Shown here: positions 17,610 to 26,250 of the stretch, piece by piece
Layout of the letters: each line of letters opens with the position of its first letter
How positions within the stretch are numbered: position 1 is the stretch's first letter
Assembly: GCF_902626525.1 (NCBI RefSeq)
Contig: NZ_CACOFR010000004.1
Span: forward strand, 66,525-130,524
DNA: 64,000 nt
Direction: 5' to 3'
From: an uncultured Prochlorococcus sp.
GTDB taxonomy: Bacteria > Cyanobacteriota > Cyanobacteriia > PCC-6307 > Cyanobiaceae
Position numbers and translations under genes: made by a program
The notes under the pieces: model-generated
What the model saw: the letters and a program-made list of their open reading frames with translations, nothing else
Databases searched by the model: none
What the model was told of the DNA's origin: nothing

Positions 17610-17816
17610 TTAATTTTTAGATTTAAATTCTTGCAAAAGTTGTAAATAGAGTTCCTCATCTATCTCTCTAATATCATATTCAGAGGGCAAAACACCGTGC
17701 TTATGCTCATGAACTGCCATCCAACAAAATTTCTCTATTTCTCCATTTGAAAAACGAGGATATTTTCTAACCTTTAAAGACAATTCTTCAATTAGCGATT
17801 CCGGATAATCTGCCAT
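17610..17816 (-). CDS. Small soluble hypothetical protein (68 residues)
   Basis: A 68-residue acidic protein without signal peptide or membrane segment: MADYPESLIEELSLKV, then GEIEKFCWMAVHEHKHGV and EIDEELYLQLLQE. The single Cys-Trp, the HEHKH stretch and the alternating acidic and hydrophobic pattern suggest a small, helical, folded protein rather than a chance ORF. I do not know the family. It lies 29 bases downstream of the YajQ-family gene on the same strand and may belong to the same transcript. The ATG start is the only plausible one. Confidence 0.7.
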   Translation of the reverse strand: MADYPESLIEELSLKVRKYPRFSNGEIEKFCWMAVHEHKHGVLPSEYDIREIDEELYLQLLQEFKSKN

Positions 17817-17845
17817 ATTTATTTAAAGTATTCTTTTTAGAGATC

Positions 17846-18343
17846 TTATCTAAAATTATTAGCCTTTAGAGGAATATTCAAAGACTCTTCTAGGTCGCTC
17901 ATAAGCTTAATTGCTAATTGAAGATCATTTTTGCTTTTACTAGAAACTCTTAGTGTTTCTCCATTGATGCTGACATTAATTTTTTTTATTTGATCCCTAA
18001 TATTTTTACTAATTTTCTTAGCTATTTCTTGATTAATGCCTTGTTTTAATAAAATTGTTTGTTTCACTTTATTCCCACTCACAATTTCAATTTCACCGTA
18101 ATCGAAAATTTTTAAAGATAAGTTTCTTTTTGTAGCCTTTTGTCTAATTATGTCATTTACAGCATTTAATGTTAATTCACTATTAGTGGTTATAAAAATA
18201 TTGTCTTTATCTAAATCAATTGCCGTATCTGTTTCTTTCAGATCGTAACGTTGAGAAATTTCCCTTTTTGCTTGATCCAAAGTATTAACTAATTCCTGTC
18301 TCTCAAAATTAGAAACGACATCAAATGAAAAACTTTCAGCCAT
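17846..18343 (-). CDS. YajQ/UPF0234 family nucleotide-binding protein
   Basis: A 165-residue YajQ-family protein. The family binds nucleotides or RNA, and one member has been described as a cyclic-di-GMP effector; its role in cyanobacteria is unclear. The N-terminal SFDVVSNFERQELVNTLDQA is diagnostic. ISQRYDLKETDTAIDLDKD, KQGINQEIAKKISKNIRD and the C-terminal VSSKSKNDLQLAIKLM follow, giving the two-domain ferredoxin-like layout. Length is typical. The start ATG gives MAESFSFDVV. It belongs to a reverse run with the SLOG-like gene upstream (67-base gap) and the 68-residue gene downstream. Confidence 0.94.
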   Translation of the reverse strand: MAESFSFDVVSNFERQELVNTLDQAKREISQRYDLKETDTAIDLDKDNIFITTNSELTLNAVNDIIRQKATKRNLSLKIFDYGEIEIVSGNKVKQTILLKQGINQEIAKKISKNIRDQIKKINVSINGETLRVSSKSKNDLQLAIKLMSDLEESLNIPLKANNFR

Positions 18344-18410
18344 AGTAAATTCTTAAACGCAAGAATATTTTTAGTATAAATTACATTTAAATAAGAGAAA
18401 GTATATTTAA

Positions 18411-18923
18411 TTAATCAAAAAATAACAAACTCACTACTTTTCCCATTTCTTCCGCACATCTGCAACTATTTAGCAAGGTTTCACTATCGTGGAAGGCAAA
18501 ACATATCAATTGATCGCACCTATTAATGATTTCTTGATTACAAAGACTACTTGCTAAAGGCAAAGGTAATTCATCATTATCACTTTTTTCAACCAAATGC
18601 ATAACTCTCTCAAGTTGATCCTTAATTTCAGGTATTTGTCTATCCAAGCTTTGTGGCAATAAAACAGTTAATAATGAGGGATTAACATCTAAAACAGCTC
18701 GAATAACCGCAGCATTTACTCCTTGAGATCCAGATGTAAGAATATTATGACCCTCCTCTGCTAATGACCTTGCTATCAACTCAATTAAGTGGATATCGAC
18801 AACTGGTACATGTCTACTACCCAAAAAGGCAATCCTTCTTTTCCCGCTATCCTGAAGTTTGGCGAGTTCTTGAGCTAAGGTATCAACACCTTCGGTTGCT
18901 GGCAAATCTAAAGAGCGGCTCAA
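18411..18923 (-). CDS. SLOG/Rossmann-like nucleotide-binding protein
   Basis: A 170-residue protein with a Rossmann-like pattern similar to the SLOG (LOG/DprA) superfamily. RRIAFLGSRHVPVVDIHLI forms the first strand and helix, and NILTSGSQGVNAAVIRAVL resembles the glycine-rich nucleotide loop. CDQLICFAFHDSETLLNSC and GKVVSLLFFD follow. It does not have the PGGxGTxxE signature of cytokinin-activating LOG enzymes, so that activity is not supported. Function unknown. The start ATG gives MSRSLDLPATEG. It lies 25 bases downstream of the BioD/DRTGG-type gene on the same strand, suggesting a two-gene unit. Confidence 0.75.
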   Translation of the reverse strand: MSRSLDLPATEGVDTLAQELAKLQDSGKRRIAFLGSRHVPVVDIHLIELIARSLAEEGHNILTSGSQGVNAAVIRAVLDVNPSLLTVLLPQSLDRQIPEIKDQLERVMHLVEKSDNDELPLPLASSLCNQEIINRCDQLICFAFHDSETLLNSCRCAEEMGKVVSLLFFD

Positions 18924-18948
18924 AATAAAATGGTCCCTATATTTGAAA

Positions 18949-20058
18949 TTAGCATTTATCTGAAAAATTGCAGGGAAAATCTATCTTTTCGAGAATTCTT
19001 TTTAGATTTACATGCTCCTGAACTAACTGGACTGCATAAGAAGCTTTAATTGATTCATGTATTCTTACATGACCAAAAGCTTGTTCAATAATTTCTACTG
19101 TGGCCAGAGTATCTAATTCCACTTTTAAAATTGGCACCTCCAATTCCTCCGCTCTATGAATTAATTGTGATAAAGGTTCTCCCAAGCCAGTTAATATAAG
19201 ACATTGAGTCGATGCTTCCAAGGCTGCAAGCTGGATATCAGTTCTATCTGCTCCAGTAACTACAGCCATATTTCGCCTTCTTCTAAAAAATTCCATTGCA
19301 GAATTTACACCCATCGCACCAATACTTAATGTCTCAACAAGTAATTGATCTTTTTCAGGGCAGCAAATTACTTGGGCATCTAATCTTCTAACAAGCTCAT
19401 AAACAGTTACACTTCTAAGAAGTGGTGATTTTGGCATCACACCAAACACTTCAATATTCATATCTTTAAGAGAAGGTATAATTTCATTCTTAACTTTTTC
19501 GACTTCTTGAAGTGGAACTGCATTTAATACCGCTCCAGCCAAATGCTCCCCTAATTGTTTTTTTGCATCAAGTAGTGCATCGACGCTTTTACAATCTTCC
19601 CATAAATTTACAATTAAAACTTTCGCATCTAAACTCTCAGCTAGTTGTGGGAGACTTAAACCATAAATCATTCCTTCATTAAGACTTCCAGCAGCTTCCA
19701 AGATATTTAACCCTTCAAAATCATCATTAACTAATTTCTTAATTTGATCGAAACCATTCCCTGGGAGCAAGTCTTTATTAAAGATTCTTTTTTCAGCTGA
19801 TATATTATCTAATAATCCTACAGAAGTAATTAAGTTCTCCTCTTCAATATTTAATGTAGATCCAATAAACTTAACATCATCATCTATTAACCCTTCATAA
19901 GACATTGAAGGTAGATTAGTAAGCTCGATACATGTTGCTAGTGGTTTACCGATACGTACTTTTTTTTTCTCCTGTAAAAGTCTTTTTGCTATCCCAAGAA
20001 CTAACGCAGACTTACCACTAAATGGCTCACATGAACCAATTAATAATATATCGCTCAT
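18949..20058 (-). CDS. BioD-like / DRTGG-domain protein (phosphotransacetylase N-terminal type)
   Basis: A 369-residue protein resembling the non-catalytic N-terminal part of some phosphate acetyltransferases (COG0857). It has a dethiobiotin-synthase-like P-loop domain (LIGSCEPFSGKSALVLGIAK, residues 5-24) followed by a DRTGG domain with VVTGADRTDIQLAALEAS near residue 268. No phosphotransacetylase catalytic domain is present, so it is unlikely to make acetyl phosphate. A nucleotide-sensing regulator is a reasonable inference. The start ATG gives MSDILLIGSCEP. It is followed at 25 bases by the SLOG-like gene. The promoter should lie in the 152-base A/T-rich spacer shared with the divergent SDR gene, where I see no clear site. 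Confidence 0.8.
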   Translation of the reverse strand: MSDILLIGSCEPFSGKSALVLGIAKRLLQEKKKVRIGKPLATCIELTNLPSMSYEGLIDDDVKFIGSTLNIEEENLITSVGLLDNISAEKRIFNKDLLPGNGFDQIKKLVNDDFEGLNILEAAGSLNEGMIYGLSLPQLAESLDAKVLIVNLWEDCKSVDALLDAKKQLGEHLAGAVLNAVPLQEVEKVKNEIIPSLKDMNIEVFGVMPKSPLLRSVTVYELVRRLDAQVICCPEKDQLLVETLSIGAMGVNSAMEFFRRRRNMAVVTGADRTDIQLAALEASTQCLILTGLGEPLSQLIHRAEELEVPILKVELDTLATVEIIEQAFGHVRIHESIKASYAVQLVQEHVNLKRILEKIDFPCNFSDKC

Positions 20059-20210
20059 AATTAATTAAAAATATTTATCAATAGGTCCAAGATAATATTT
20101 TTTTCAGAACTAAACAAATATTTATTTATGAGTTTTAATCAAATATAGAAATAAATATTTTTTTGGGTAAATTTATTTTAGTTATTTAGTATTTCATCAA
20201 AATAAACAAA

Positions 20211-20930
20211 ATGATAAATTCAATGAATAACGTGAAAACTATAGGAATTACTGGCGCTTCGGGTGCTCTAGGCAAAGAACTAACAAAATTATTTCGGAAG
20301 AAAGGATATAACGTGATCGGATTTACTCACAGTAAACCCAATTCTAAAATAAATCTCGAATCTCCTAATGAATGGATTAAATGGGAATGCGGGAAAGAAT
20401 CGCTATTAAAAAATCATCTAAAAAAAATAGATATTTTAATTTTGAACCACGGGATCTATGATTTAAGTAGAGAAAGTTCCAATTATGAAAACTCAATAGA
20501 AATAAATGCATTAAGTAATTTCAAATTTTTAAATTTATTTGAAGAAATTGCCTTAAAAAATGAGTCGTCAATAAAAAAAGAGATCTGGATAAACACATCT
20601 GAAGCAGAAATATTACCCGCTCTAAATCCATCCTATGAGATAAGTAAATCTCTTATTGGTCGATTAGTTTCTTTTAAAAAAAATCTCCTTAACCCCGATA
20701 CCAAGAAAAAATTAATCATTAAGAAAATTGTCCTAGGGCCCTTTAAATCAGAATTAAACCCTATTGGAATTATGACTCCCAAATTCGTCTCAAAAAAGAT
20801 TTATGATTTAGCTAATTCAAAAAGTTATTTAATAATAGTTAGTCCAAACCCAATAACTTATTTGCTTTTCCCATTGAAAGAATTTTTTAATTTTCTGTAT
20901 TGCCAAATTATCTATAAATATAAAAATTAA
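20211..20930 (+). CDS. Short-chain dehydrogenase/reductase-like protein
   Basis: A 239-residue NAD(P)-binding protein of SDR type. The dinucleotide loop is GITGASGALGKELTK near residues 13-27, and LILNHGIYDLS is the NAG-like motif. INTSEAEILPALNPSYEISKS contains the Ser, Tyr and Lys (YEISK) of the catalytic set. The last 40 residues are hydrophobic (YLLFPLKEFFNFLY), suggesting membrane association. The substrate is unknown. An alternative ATG at 20223 (MNNVKTIGITG) fits SDR proteins better than the first and may be the true start. It ends four bases before the convergent map gene. Confidence 0.8.
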   Translation: MINSMNNVKTIGITGASGALGKELTKLFRKKGYNVIGFTHSKPNSKINLESPNEWIKWECGKESLLKNHLKKIDILILNHGIYDLSRESSNYENSIEINALSNFKFLNLFEEIALKNESSIKKEIWINTSEAEILPALNPSYEISKSLIGRLVSFKKNLLNPDTKKKLIIKKIVLGPFKSELNPIGIMTPKFVSKKIYDLANSKSYLIIVSPNPITYLLFPLKEFFNFLYCQIIYKYKN

Positions 20931-20933
20931 TAA

Positions 20934-21773
20934 CTAGAAATCTCTATCTGTCAATATCTCAATGCCATCTTTTAAAACAACAATTGTATGCTCCCATTGT
21001 GCTGATAATTTTCCATCTTTTGTTATTACTGTCCATCTATCATTTAATGTTTTACAAAATTTACTACCTTCGTTAACAATAGGTTCCACTGCTAATGTCA
21101 TTCCTTCACGAAGAACTACATTGGGTAATTCTTTAGTCCTAAAATTAAATACTGAGGGTTCCTCATGAAGATTTCTTCCCACTCCATGGCCCGTATAATC
21201 TTCAACAATACTGAACCCATTTTTTAAAACAATATCTTCAATTTCCCCAGCTATATCAAAAAGTGTATTACCGGCCTTGATTTTTGAAAGTCCCGCATAT
21301 AAAGCTTTAAACGCTACGTCGCTAAGTTTTTGAGCACTTTTACTAACTTCCCCTACACATATTGTTATACAACTATCTCCGTGGAAGCCCTCAAAATATG
21401 CTCCTGTGTCAATTTTAACCAAGTCACCATTTTTAATTATTTTATTCTTACTTGGTATTCCGTGAACAACTTCATTATTAATGCTAGAACAAATGCTAGA
21501 AGGGAAACCATGGTAGCCTTTAAAACTTGGAACGGCCCCAAAGCTTCTTATCCTTTTTTCCGCAAAATCATCTAAATCTTGTGTGCTCATTCCAGGTTTA
21601 ATTAAGTCATTAATTTCCCTAAGAACTGTTGCCACAATCCTGCTAGATTTTTTCATCAAATTTATTTCACGTGCAGACTTTATTTCGATTCCTCTTCTCC
21701 TTTGAATAAATGGAACTTGATCATTAGCTTTGGAATTATTTTTATTTAATAAAAGATCTGCAAAATGTTTCAT
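20934..21773 (-). CDS. map: Methionine aminopeptidase, type I
   Basis: Removes the initiator methionine from nascent proteins. The five metal ligands are recognisable: two Asp in [16 protein letters not shown], His in [12 protein letters not shown], Glu in VEPIVNEGS and Glu in AQWEHTIVV. The substrate-binding histidine ([19 protein letters not shown]) is also present. At 279 residues it is about 25 longer than the minimal bacterial enzyme; the extra N-terminus ([18 protein letters not shown]) includes no zinc motif. The ATG is the first start in the frame. It is divergent from the small membrane-protein gene at 21865. Confidence 0.96.
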   Translation of the reverse strand: MKHFADLLLNKNNSKANDQVPFIQRRRGIEIKSAREINLMKKSSRIVATVLREINDLIKPGMSTQDLDDFAEKRIRSFGAVPSFKGYHGFPSSICSSINNEVVHGIPSKNKIIKNGDLVKIDTGAYFEGFHGDSCITICVGEVSKSAQKLSDVAFKALYAGLSKIKAGNTLFDIAGEIEDIVLKNGFSIVEDYTGHGVGRNLHEEPSVFNFRTKELPNVVLREGMTLAVEPIVNEGSKFCKTLNDRWTVITKDGKLSAQWEHTIVVLKDGIEILTDRDF

Positions 21774-21864
21774 TGGGATAAATAATGGAAATGGGTAAAT
21801 ATCATCAAAATAGCCTTTATTGTCCTGGCTACTTTAAATCTATCAATAACAATGGGAAACAGGA

Positions 21865-22173
21865 ATGAAATTTTTTTCCAATTCTAGGCAATTTCATAAA
21901 ACTTTGGCACCCTGGGTATTTCTTCCATTATTTTTATCTTCGATTACAGGACTACTTTATAGAGTTTCAAAAGATTTATTAGGTTACTCAAGAGACCAGG
22001 TTCATTGGTTAATGTCTCTTCATGAGGGTGAATGGCTTGGAGAGAATGGAGAATTAATATATGTCTTTTTGAATTCCCTTGGAGTTTTATGGATGCTTAT
22101 TACAGGATTCCAAATGTTTTCAAAAACAATTTCATTTACCAAAAAGGTTACTAAAGGCGAGTCAAAAGGTTAA
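21865..22173 (+). CDS. Small PepSY-like two-helix membrane protein
   Basis: A 102-residue membrane protein with two hydrophobic segments: [24 protein letters not shown] (residues ~10-33) and [21 protein letters not shown] (residues ~64-84). The loop between them contains [16 protein letters not shown]. The order RxxHxxLAPW, helix, HW..LHEG, helix resembles PepSY-associated transmembrane proteins and peripheral heme- or iron-linked membrane proteins; this is a resemblance, not a firm assignment. The ATG start is preceded by GGAAACAGGA. It ends 32 bases before rplS on the same strand. Confidence 0.75.
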   Translation: MKFFSNSRQFHKTLAPWVFLPLFLSSITGLLYRVSKDLLGYSRDQVHWLMSLHEGEWLGENGELIYVFLNSLGVLWMLITGFQMFSKTISFTKKVTKGESKG

Positions 22174-22205
22174 GATATAAAACTTGTAGGATAAAAAAGA
22201 GCAAA

Positions 22206-22676
22206 ATGGCTAAAGAGAAAAAAACAAAAGAGTTGGAAACCAACATCAAGACTGATGGATCAATTGAAACAGCAGTTGATAAGGAAGAGAAAAACTTAGT
22301 CACTGAAACTACAAAAAAAGTAAGTTTCCACAATCTCATTAATGAATTTGAAAATGATCAAATAAAAAAAGAATTACCTGAAATTTATGTTGGAGACACT
22401 GTTAAAGTTGGTGTGAAAATTACTGAAGGTAACAAACAAAGAGTTCAACCTTATGAAGGTGTTGTAATAGCAAAAAGACACGGAGGTCTTAATCAGACAA
22501 TTACAGTGAGAAGAATTTTTCAAGGTATTGGTGTTGAAAGAGTATTTATGCTACATAGTCCACAAGTTGCCTCTCTAAAAGTTGAACGTAGAGGTAAAGT
22601 AAGAAGAGCTAAGCTATTCTATCTAAGAGATAGAGTAGGTAAAGCTACTCGCGTAAAACAACGCTTTGACCGATAA
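22206..22676 (+). CDS. rplS: 50S ribosomal protein L19
   Basis: L19 sits at the 30S-50S interface of the ribosome. The core begins at [20 protein letters not shown] near residue 58 and includes [32 protein letters not shown] and the basic [17 protein letters not shown]-terminus. A charged N-terminal extension of about 45 residues ([17 protein letters not shown]) makes it 156 residues, longer than the roughly 115 of E. coli, as is common in marine cyanobacteria. The start ATG follows AGAGCAAA. It ends 53 bases before tRNA-Trp, whose own promoter lies in that spacer. Confidence 0.97.
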   Translation: MAKEKKTKELETNIKTDGSIETAVDKEEKNLVTETTKKVSFHNLINEFENDQIKKELPEIYVGDTVKVGVKITEGNKQRVQPYEGVVIAKRHGGLNQTITVRRIFQGIGVERVFMLHSPQVASLKVERRGKVRRAKLFYLRDRVGKATRVKQRFDR

Positions 22677-22714
22677 AGTTGTAAAGTAATAACCTTATTG
22701 GTCACAAAGGCGCT

Positions 22715-22720
22715 TATAAT
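22715..22720 (+). promoter_or_regulatory. -10 element of tRNA-Trp
   Basis: A perfect TATAAT ends nine bases before the mature tRNA-Trp 5' end, placing transcription start within a few bases of the tRNA. No good -35 was identified at 17 bases. Confidence 0.5.
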
Positions 22721-22729
22721 CATTTAGAT

Positions 22730-22802
22730 GCGTCGTTAGTTCAGTTGGTAGAACGCAGGTCTCCAAAACCTGATGTCGGGGGTTCAAGTCCTCCACGACG
22801 CG
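22730..22802 (+). tRNA. tRNA-Trp (CCA)
   Basis: A complete cloverleaf of 73 bases. The acceptor stem is GCGTCGT/ACGACGC, D-arm GTTC..GAAC, anticodon stem CAGGT/ACCTG around loop CTCCAAA with anticodon CCA, T-arm GGGGG/CCTCC with loop TTCAAGT, and discriminator G. CCA is not encoded. It lies between rplS and a small SH3-like gene. Confidence 0.97.
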
Positions 22803-22836
22803 TTTGACCAACATTATGTAAATCATTTTTCATAAG

Positions 22837-23031
22837 ATGGAGTTAGATCTTCAACCTGGGGACGTAGTTAAAGTCCTCGAATCAGCTGCTTTAGGATGGG
22901 TTCGTGCAAGAGTCATCAGAGTTAAATCTGGAGGAAGAGTTGTTGTCCAAAGCGACCAAGGGAGAGAATTCACCGCAAGAGGTAATCAAGTTAGGTTGAT
23001 AGAACCTGCTGGCTTTAGACCTCAAAAATAA
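22837..23031 (+). CDS. Small SH3-like beta-rich protein of unknown function
   Basis: A 64-residue protein with the alternating pattern of a small beta-barrel: DLQPGDVVKVLESAALGWVR, ARVIRVKSGGRVVVQSDQG, REFTARGNQVRLIEPAGF. The opening PGDVVKV and closing VRLIEP resemble SH3-like folds such as NdhS, but it lacks the NdhS sequence as I know it, so no assignment is made. Codon use appears richer in G and C than the surroundings, as in highly expressed genes. The ATG lies 34 bases after tRNA-Trp, possibly on the same transcript. Conservation next to tRNA-Trp would point to a housekeeping role. Confidence 0.75.
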   Translation: MELDLQPGDVVKVLESAALGWVRARVIRVKSGGRVVVQSDQGREFTARGNQVRLIEPAGFRPQK

Positions 23032-23149
23032 ATATTTCAAAATATTTAGTTAGGTCCAAAACAAACTATTTCTTTAAATCCTCAAATTAAAAATTTTTTA
23101 TTACAACAACATTAATAAAGTATTATGATCTGATAATTTTAAGATTGAC

Positions 23150-23170
23150 GTTCTAATTCTAATTTAGAAC
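23150..23170. repeat. Inverted repeat just upstream of tRNA-Asp
   Basis: GTTCTAA and TTAGAAC form perfect seven-base arms around a seven-base loop, ending nine bases before the tRNA-Asp 5' end. A TTGACG that could be a -35 element overlaps the left arm at 23145-23150. The repeat therefore occupies the expected promoter core. Confidence 0.6.
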
Positions 23171-23179
23171 TTTAACTTT

Positions 23180-23253
23180 GGGACCGTAGTTCAACTGGTT
23201 AGAGCACCGCCCTGTCACGGCGGAAGTTGCGGGTTCGAATCCCGTCGGTCCCG
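23180..23253 (+). tRNA. tRNA-Asp (GTC)
   Basis: A complete 74-base cloverleaf. The acceptor stem is GGGACCG/CGGTCCC, D-arm GTTC..GAGC, anticodon stem CCGCC/GGCGG with loop CTGTCAC and anticodon GTC, T-arm CGGG/CCCG region with TTCGAAT, and discriminator G. CCA is not encoded. A run of six T follows directly, 17 bases before the gltX TTG. Confidence 0.97.
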
Positions 23254-23270
23254 TTTTTTCTTAAAACAAT

Positions 23271-24704
23271 TTGGAAAAACGTTTAAGATTAGCTCCAAGT
23301 CCAACAGGTTTATTTCATATTGGTACAGCTCGAACAGCGTTATTCAACTGGTTGTATGCACAAAAAATAGGCGGAAAATTTCTTATCAGAATAGAAGATA
23401 CAGATTTTCATCGATCTAAATCAGAATACACAAAAAATATATTAGATGGCTTGCAATGGCTTGGACTTACGTGGGATGATGAACCTGTAAAGCAAAGTGA
23501 ACGAATTTCGATTCACAAAAAATACATCAAAAAGCTTTTAGAATGTGGAGCTGCATATAGATGCTTTACTACAGAAAATGAGATTCATGAATTAAGAGAA
23601 GAACAAAAAAAGAAAGGTTTACCTCCAAAACATGATAATAGACACAGGAATCTTTCAAAAGATGAAATAGAAACATTCATATCTCAAGGAAGGACTTCCG
23701 TAATAAGGTTTAAGATTGATGAAAAAAAACAAATCAGATGGGTAGATCAGATAAGGGGCGAAATCCAATGGCAAGGAAAGGACTTGGGTGGTGATTTAGT
23801 TTTATCAAGAAGGGCTAAAGGATTTGAAATTGGAGATCCTTTGTATAATCTTGCTGTTGTAGTGGATGATAATTTCATGAATATCACCCATGTAGTAAGA
23901 GGAGAAGACCATATCTCTAATACTGCAAAACAAATATTGATTTATGAAGCTTTAGATTTTAAATTACCGAAGTTTTCACATGCACCGCTAATACTAAATA
24001 GCGAAGGGAAAAAATTATCCAAGAGAGATTGCGTTACTTCAATCGACGAATTTAGAGATATGGGATATTTACCAGAGTCTTTATCGAACTATATGGCATT
24101 TTTAGGTTGGTCACCAAAATCTGCCAAGAGTGAATTACTCTCAATTCAAGAGATTTCTGAAGTTTTTGAATTATCAGACATAAATAAAGCTGGAGCAAAA
24201 TTCAGTTGGGAAAAACTTAACTGGATTAATTCTCAATACATAAAAAATATGGAATCAATAAAGTTAAGTAAGATTATTGGGAAATACTGGGATGATATGG
24301 GTTGGAAACCTCCATCTCAAGAATGGGCTATTAAATTGGCTATTTTACTTAGAGACTCGATGATCCTTTTAAAAGATGCCATTGATCAATCAAAACCATT
24401 TTTTTTATTACCTCCAATTCAAAAGGAGGGTAAAGATTTTCTCGAAAACAAGGACGGCAAAGTATCTCTGAAACTTATTTTAAATTATTTAATAGAAAAA
24501 AATACTGGAAAACTACAAAAAGAGAACGCTCATGCAATAATAAACGAAATCTCAAAAATTCATAATATAAAAAAAGGTATTCTTATGAAATCATTAAGAG
24601 TGGCCTTTTTTGGGTGTCTCAGTGGTCCAGATTTAGTTCAAAGTTGGGAACTCTTCTCAGAGAGTAAAAGTGATATATTACGAATTAAAAGATGTCTTAA
24701 TTAA
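23271..24704 (+). CDS. gltX: Glutamyl-tRNA synthetase
   Basis: Charges tRNA-Glu, and in cyanobacteria also feeds both tRNA-Gln transamidation and tetrapyrrole synthesis. The HIGH motif is in [20 protein letters not shown] (residues ~8-27), KLSKRDC is the KMSKS-like loop near residue 248, and [11 protein letters not shown] lies between. The 477-residue length is standard for discriminating or non-discriminating bacterial GluRS. The start is a TTG 17 bases after tRNA-Asp, and no ATG fits the family N-terminus. Its stop overlaps the end of the convergent antiporter gene by four bases. Confidence 0.97.
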   Translation: MEKRLRLAPSPTGLFHIGTARTALFNWLYAQKIGGKFLIRIEDTDFHRSKSEYTKNILDGLQWLGLTWDDEPVKQSERISIHKKYIKKLLECGAAYRCFTTENEIHELREEQKKKGLPPKHDNRHRNLSKDEIETFISQGRTSVIRFKIDEKKQIRWVDQIRGEIQWQGKDLGGDLVLSRRAKGFEIGDPLYNLAVVVDDNFMNITHVVRGEDHISNTAKQILIYEALDFKLPKFSHAPLILNSEGKKLSKRDCVTSIDEFRDMGYLPESLSNYMAFLGWSPKSAKSELLSIQEISEVFELSDINKAGAKFSWEKLNWINSQYIKNMESIKLSKIIGKYWDDMGWKPPSQEWAIKLAILLRDSMILLKDAIDQSKPFFLLPPIQKEGKDFLENKDGKVSLKLILNYLIEKNTGKLQKENAHAIINEISKIHNIKKGILMKSLRVAFFGCLSGPDLVQSWELFSESKSDILRIKRCLN

Positions 24705-25906
24705 GATTTAGATTTTTCTTTAGATAAATCTAGCAGATTCGCTAAAGGGTTAGCCGTTAAACCTTGAATACCCACTGTCATTAATATCGTAAGAAATACT
24801 AAACCTTGAAGACGTCCTGCTCCAAGGATACCTGCCTGCTCTAATCTGATTGAAAAAAGAGATGCTACTGCTGCGGTAACAATACCTCTTGGAGCTAACC
24901 AGGCTAAAAATACTTTTTCTTTTACGTTTAATTCTTTTCCTATAGTTGCTATCCAGATTGAGATAGGACGAACAATTACCATCATCATAAAAACGCAAAC
25001 AATCCCTCCCCAGCCCAGCGGACTTAATTCACCCCAAGAAACATCAGCTGCTAAAAGAGGGAAAAGAACAGTTATAGCTAATTGAGCTAATTCACCTATT
25101 AGATTATCCAATCTCTCCTTATCTATTACTTCTCTCTTACCCACAATGAAACCTGCTGCTACTGAAGCGGGCAAGCCTGATTCTGGTAAAAAATATTCAC
25201 AAATACCATACACAAGAAAAATAAAGCCCAGTGTAACTTGGAGCTCAATGCCAAATGAGGCTTCATTTTTTATTTTTTTTAAAATTTCTGATAATAACCA
25301 ACCTGAACTTAATCCTATTAGAACTCCGCCTCCTAATCTTTGCATTAATGCTATAAATACATCATTAAGCCCGCGAAGGTCCCCTAGTGTTAGTTCTAAA
25401 AGTAATAAAGCGAGTACTGCACCAATTGGTTCAAGTAACAACCCCTCAGCTTTTAAAACTTCCGAAAGAGGGGAAGCTAATTTTATTTGTTCAACTAAAG
25501 GAGAGACCACTGTTGGTCCAGTAGCTAAAACTATGGCACTATATATTCCTGCAACTTGCCATGAAAGGCCAGCCAACCAATGAGCAATAAAGATCCCAGC
25601 TGATAATGAAATAAATAGTCTTATTAATGAAATTTTCAAAACTGTATTTCTTATATTCCCTTCAGGCAGTTTTAAATTCAGTCCCCCTTCGAATAGAACT
25701 AGGCAGACTAGAAGTCCGACTATAGTTTCAAGGCCTTGCCCAAGATCCAATGGCTCAACAATGCCTAAACCTGACCTTCCAATGAACAATCCAGAAAGCA
25801 ACAAAATGACGACACTTGGGAATCCTGTAATAGAAGAAAATAGTCGAGCACAAGCACCTGCGAAAACAGTTATTCCCCAAAGTAATCCAAGCCTTTCAGG
25901 CGTCAT
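24701..25906 (-). CDS. Na+/H+ antiporter, CPA1 (NhaP-like) family
   Basis: A 401-residue polytopic membrane protein of the monovalent cation:proton antiporter-1 family, with about twelve hydrophobic helices. Conserved blocks are LLLSGLFIGRSGLGIVEPLD, LVLFEGGLNL near residue 73, ATGPTVVSPLVEQ near residue 128 (where the CPA1 ND/TD ion-binding position is a threonine-glycine-proline context) and AWLAPRGIVTAAVASLFS near residue 335. There is no C-terminal cytoplasmic regulatory domain. Sodium or potassium specificity cannot be read. The ATG start gives MTPERLGLLWG. It is convergent with gltX and lies downstream of hli by 162 bases of featureless A/T-rich spacer. Confidence 0.88.
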   Translation of the reverse strand: MTPERLGLLWGITVFAGACARLFSSITGFPSVVILLLSGLFIGRSGLGIVEPLDLGQGLETIVGLLVCLVLFEGGLNLKLPEGNIRNTVLKISLIRLFISLSAGIFIAHWLAGLSWQVAGIYSAIVLATGPTVVSPLVEQIKLASPLSEVLKAEGLLLEPIGAVLALLLLELTLGDLRGLNDVFIALMQRLGGGVLIGLSSGWLLSEILKKIKNEASFGIELQVTLGFIFLVYGICEYFLPESGLPASVAAGFIVGKREVIDKERLDNLIGELAQLAITVLFPLLAADVSWGELSPLGWGGIVCVFMMMVIVRPISIWIATIGKELNVKEKVFLAWLAPRGIVTAAVASLFSIRLEQAGILGAGRLQGLVFLTILMTVGIQGLTANPLANLLDLSKEKSKS

Positions 25907-26068
25907 ATAATCTTATAAATAATAATAAAATTAATTATTTTGATTAAATCAATAATCTCACTGCAAGTCCATTAAATACAATATTTTTTAATTTAATTAA
26001 TCAGCTGAACTAAAAGAAGCTTTAATAATTTTCTCGAAATATTTCATAAGCCAAAGATTTCATACCTA

Positions 26069-26245
26069 TTAGGAAAATTGACTTATTAAGGCAATAATAA
26101 TAAAAATCATTCCTATACCAATAGTTGCCATCCTTCCATTCCATATTTCTGCTTGAGGGGTAAAACCTCTTTTCCATAAATTCAGTTCCCTTTTATCAAC
26201 AAAGTTTTTTGTTTCTTTAATCTCGATTTTAGGTTGTTTGTTCAT
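26069..26245 (-). CDS. hli: High-light-inducible protein (Hli/Scp, single chlorophyll-binding helix)
   Basis: This 58-residue gene is absent from the ORF track. It has a polar N-terminus (MNKQPKIEIKETKN), then RGFTPQAEIWNGRMATIGIG followed by a hydrophobic end MIFIIIALISQFS. AEIWNGRMATIG is the chlorophyll-binding motif (ExxNGRxA) of the Hli/ELIP family. Family members bind chlorophyll and carotenoid in the thylakoid and protect newly made photosystem II chlorophyll-proteins under stress. It lies five bases downstream of tsaD on the same strand, so it may be read from the tsaD transcript as well as from its own promoter. The ATG is unambiguous. Confidence 0.92.
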   Translation of the reverse strand: MNKQPKIEIKETKNFVDKRELNLWKRGFTPQAEIWNGRMATIGIGMIFIIIALISQFS

Positions 26246-26250
26246 TGGAG

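Noticed and set aside
22730-23253. Possible integration site at the tRNA genes
   Set aside because: No integrase, no direct repeat of a tRNA 3' end and no change in gene content nearby.
25146-25583. 145-residue + ORF opposite the antiporter
   Set aside because: Lies wholly within the antiporter gene and has no start context or family-like motifs.
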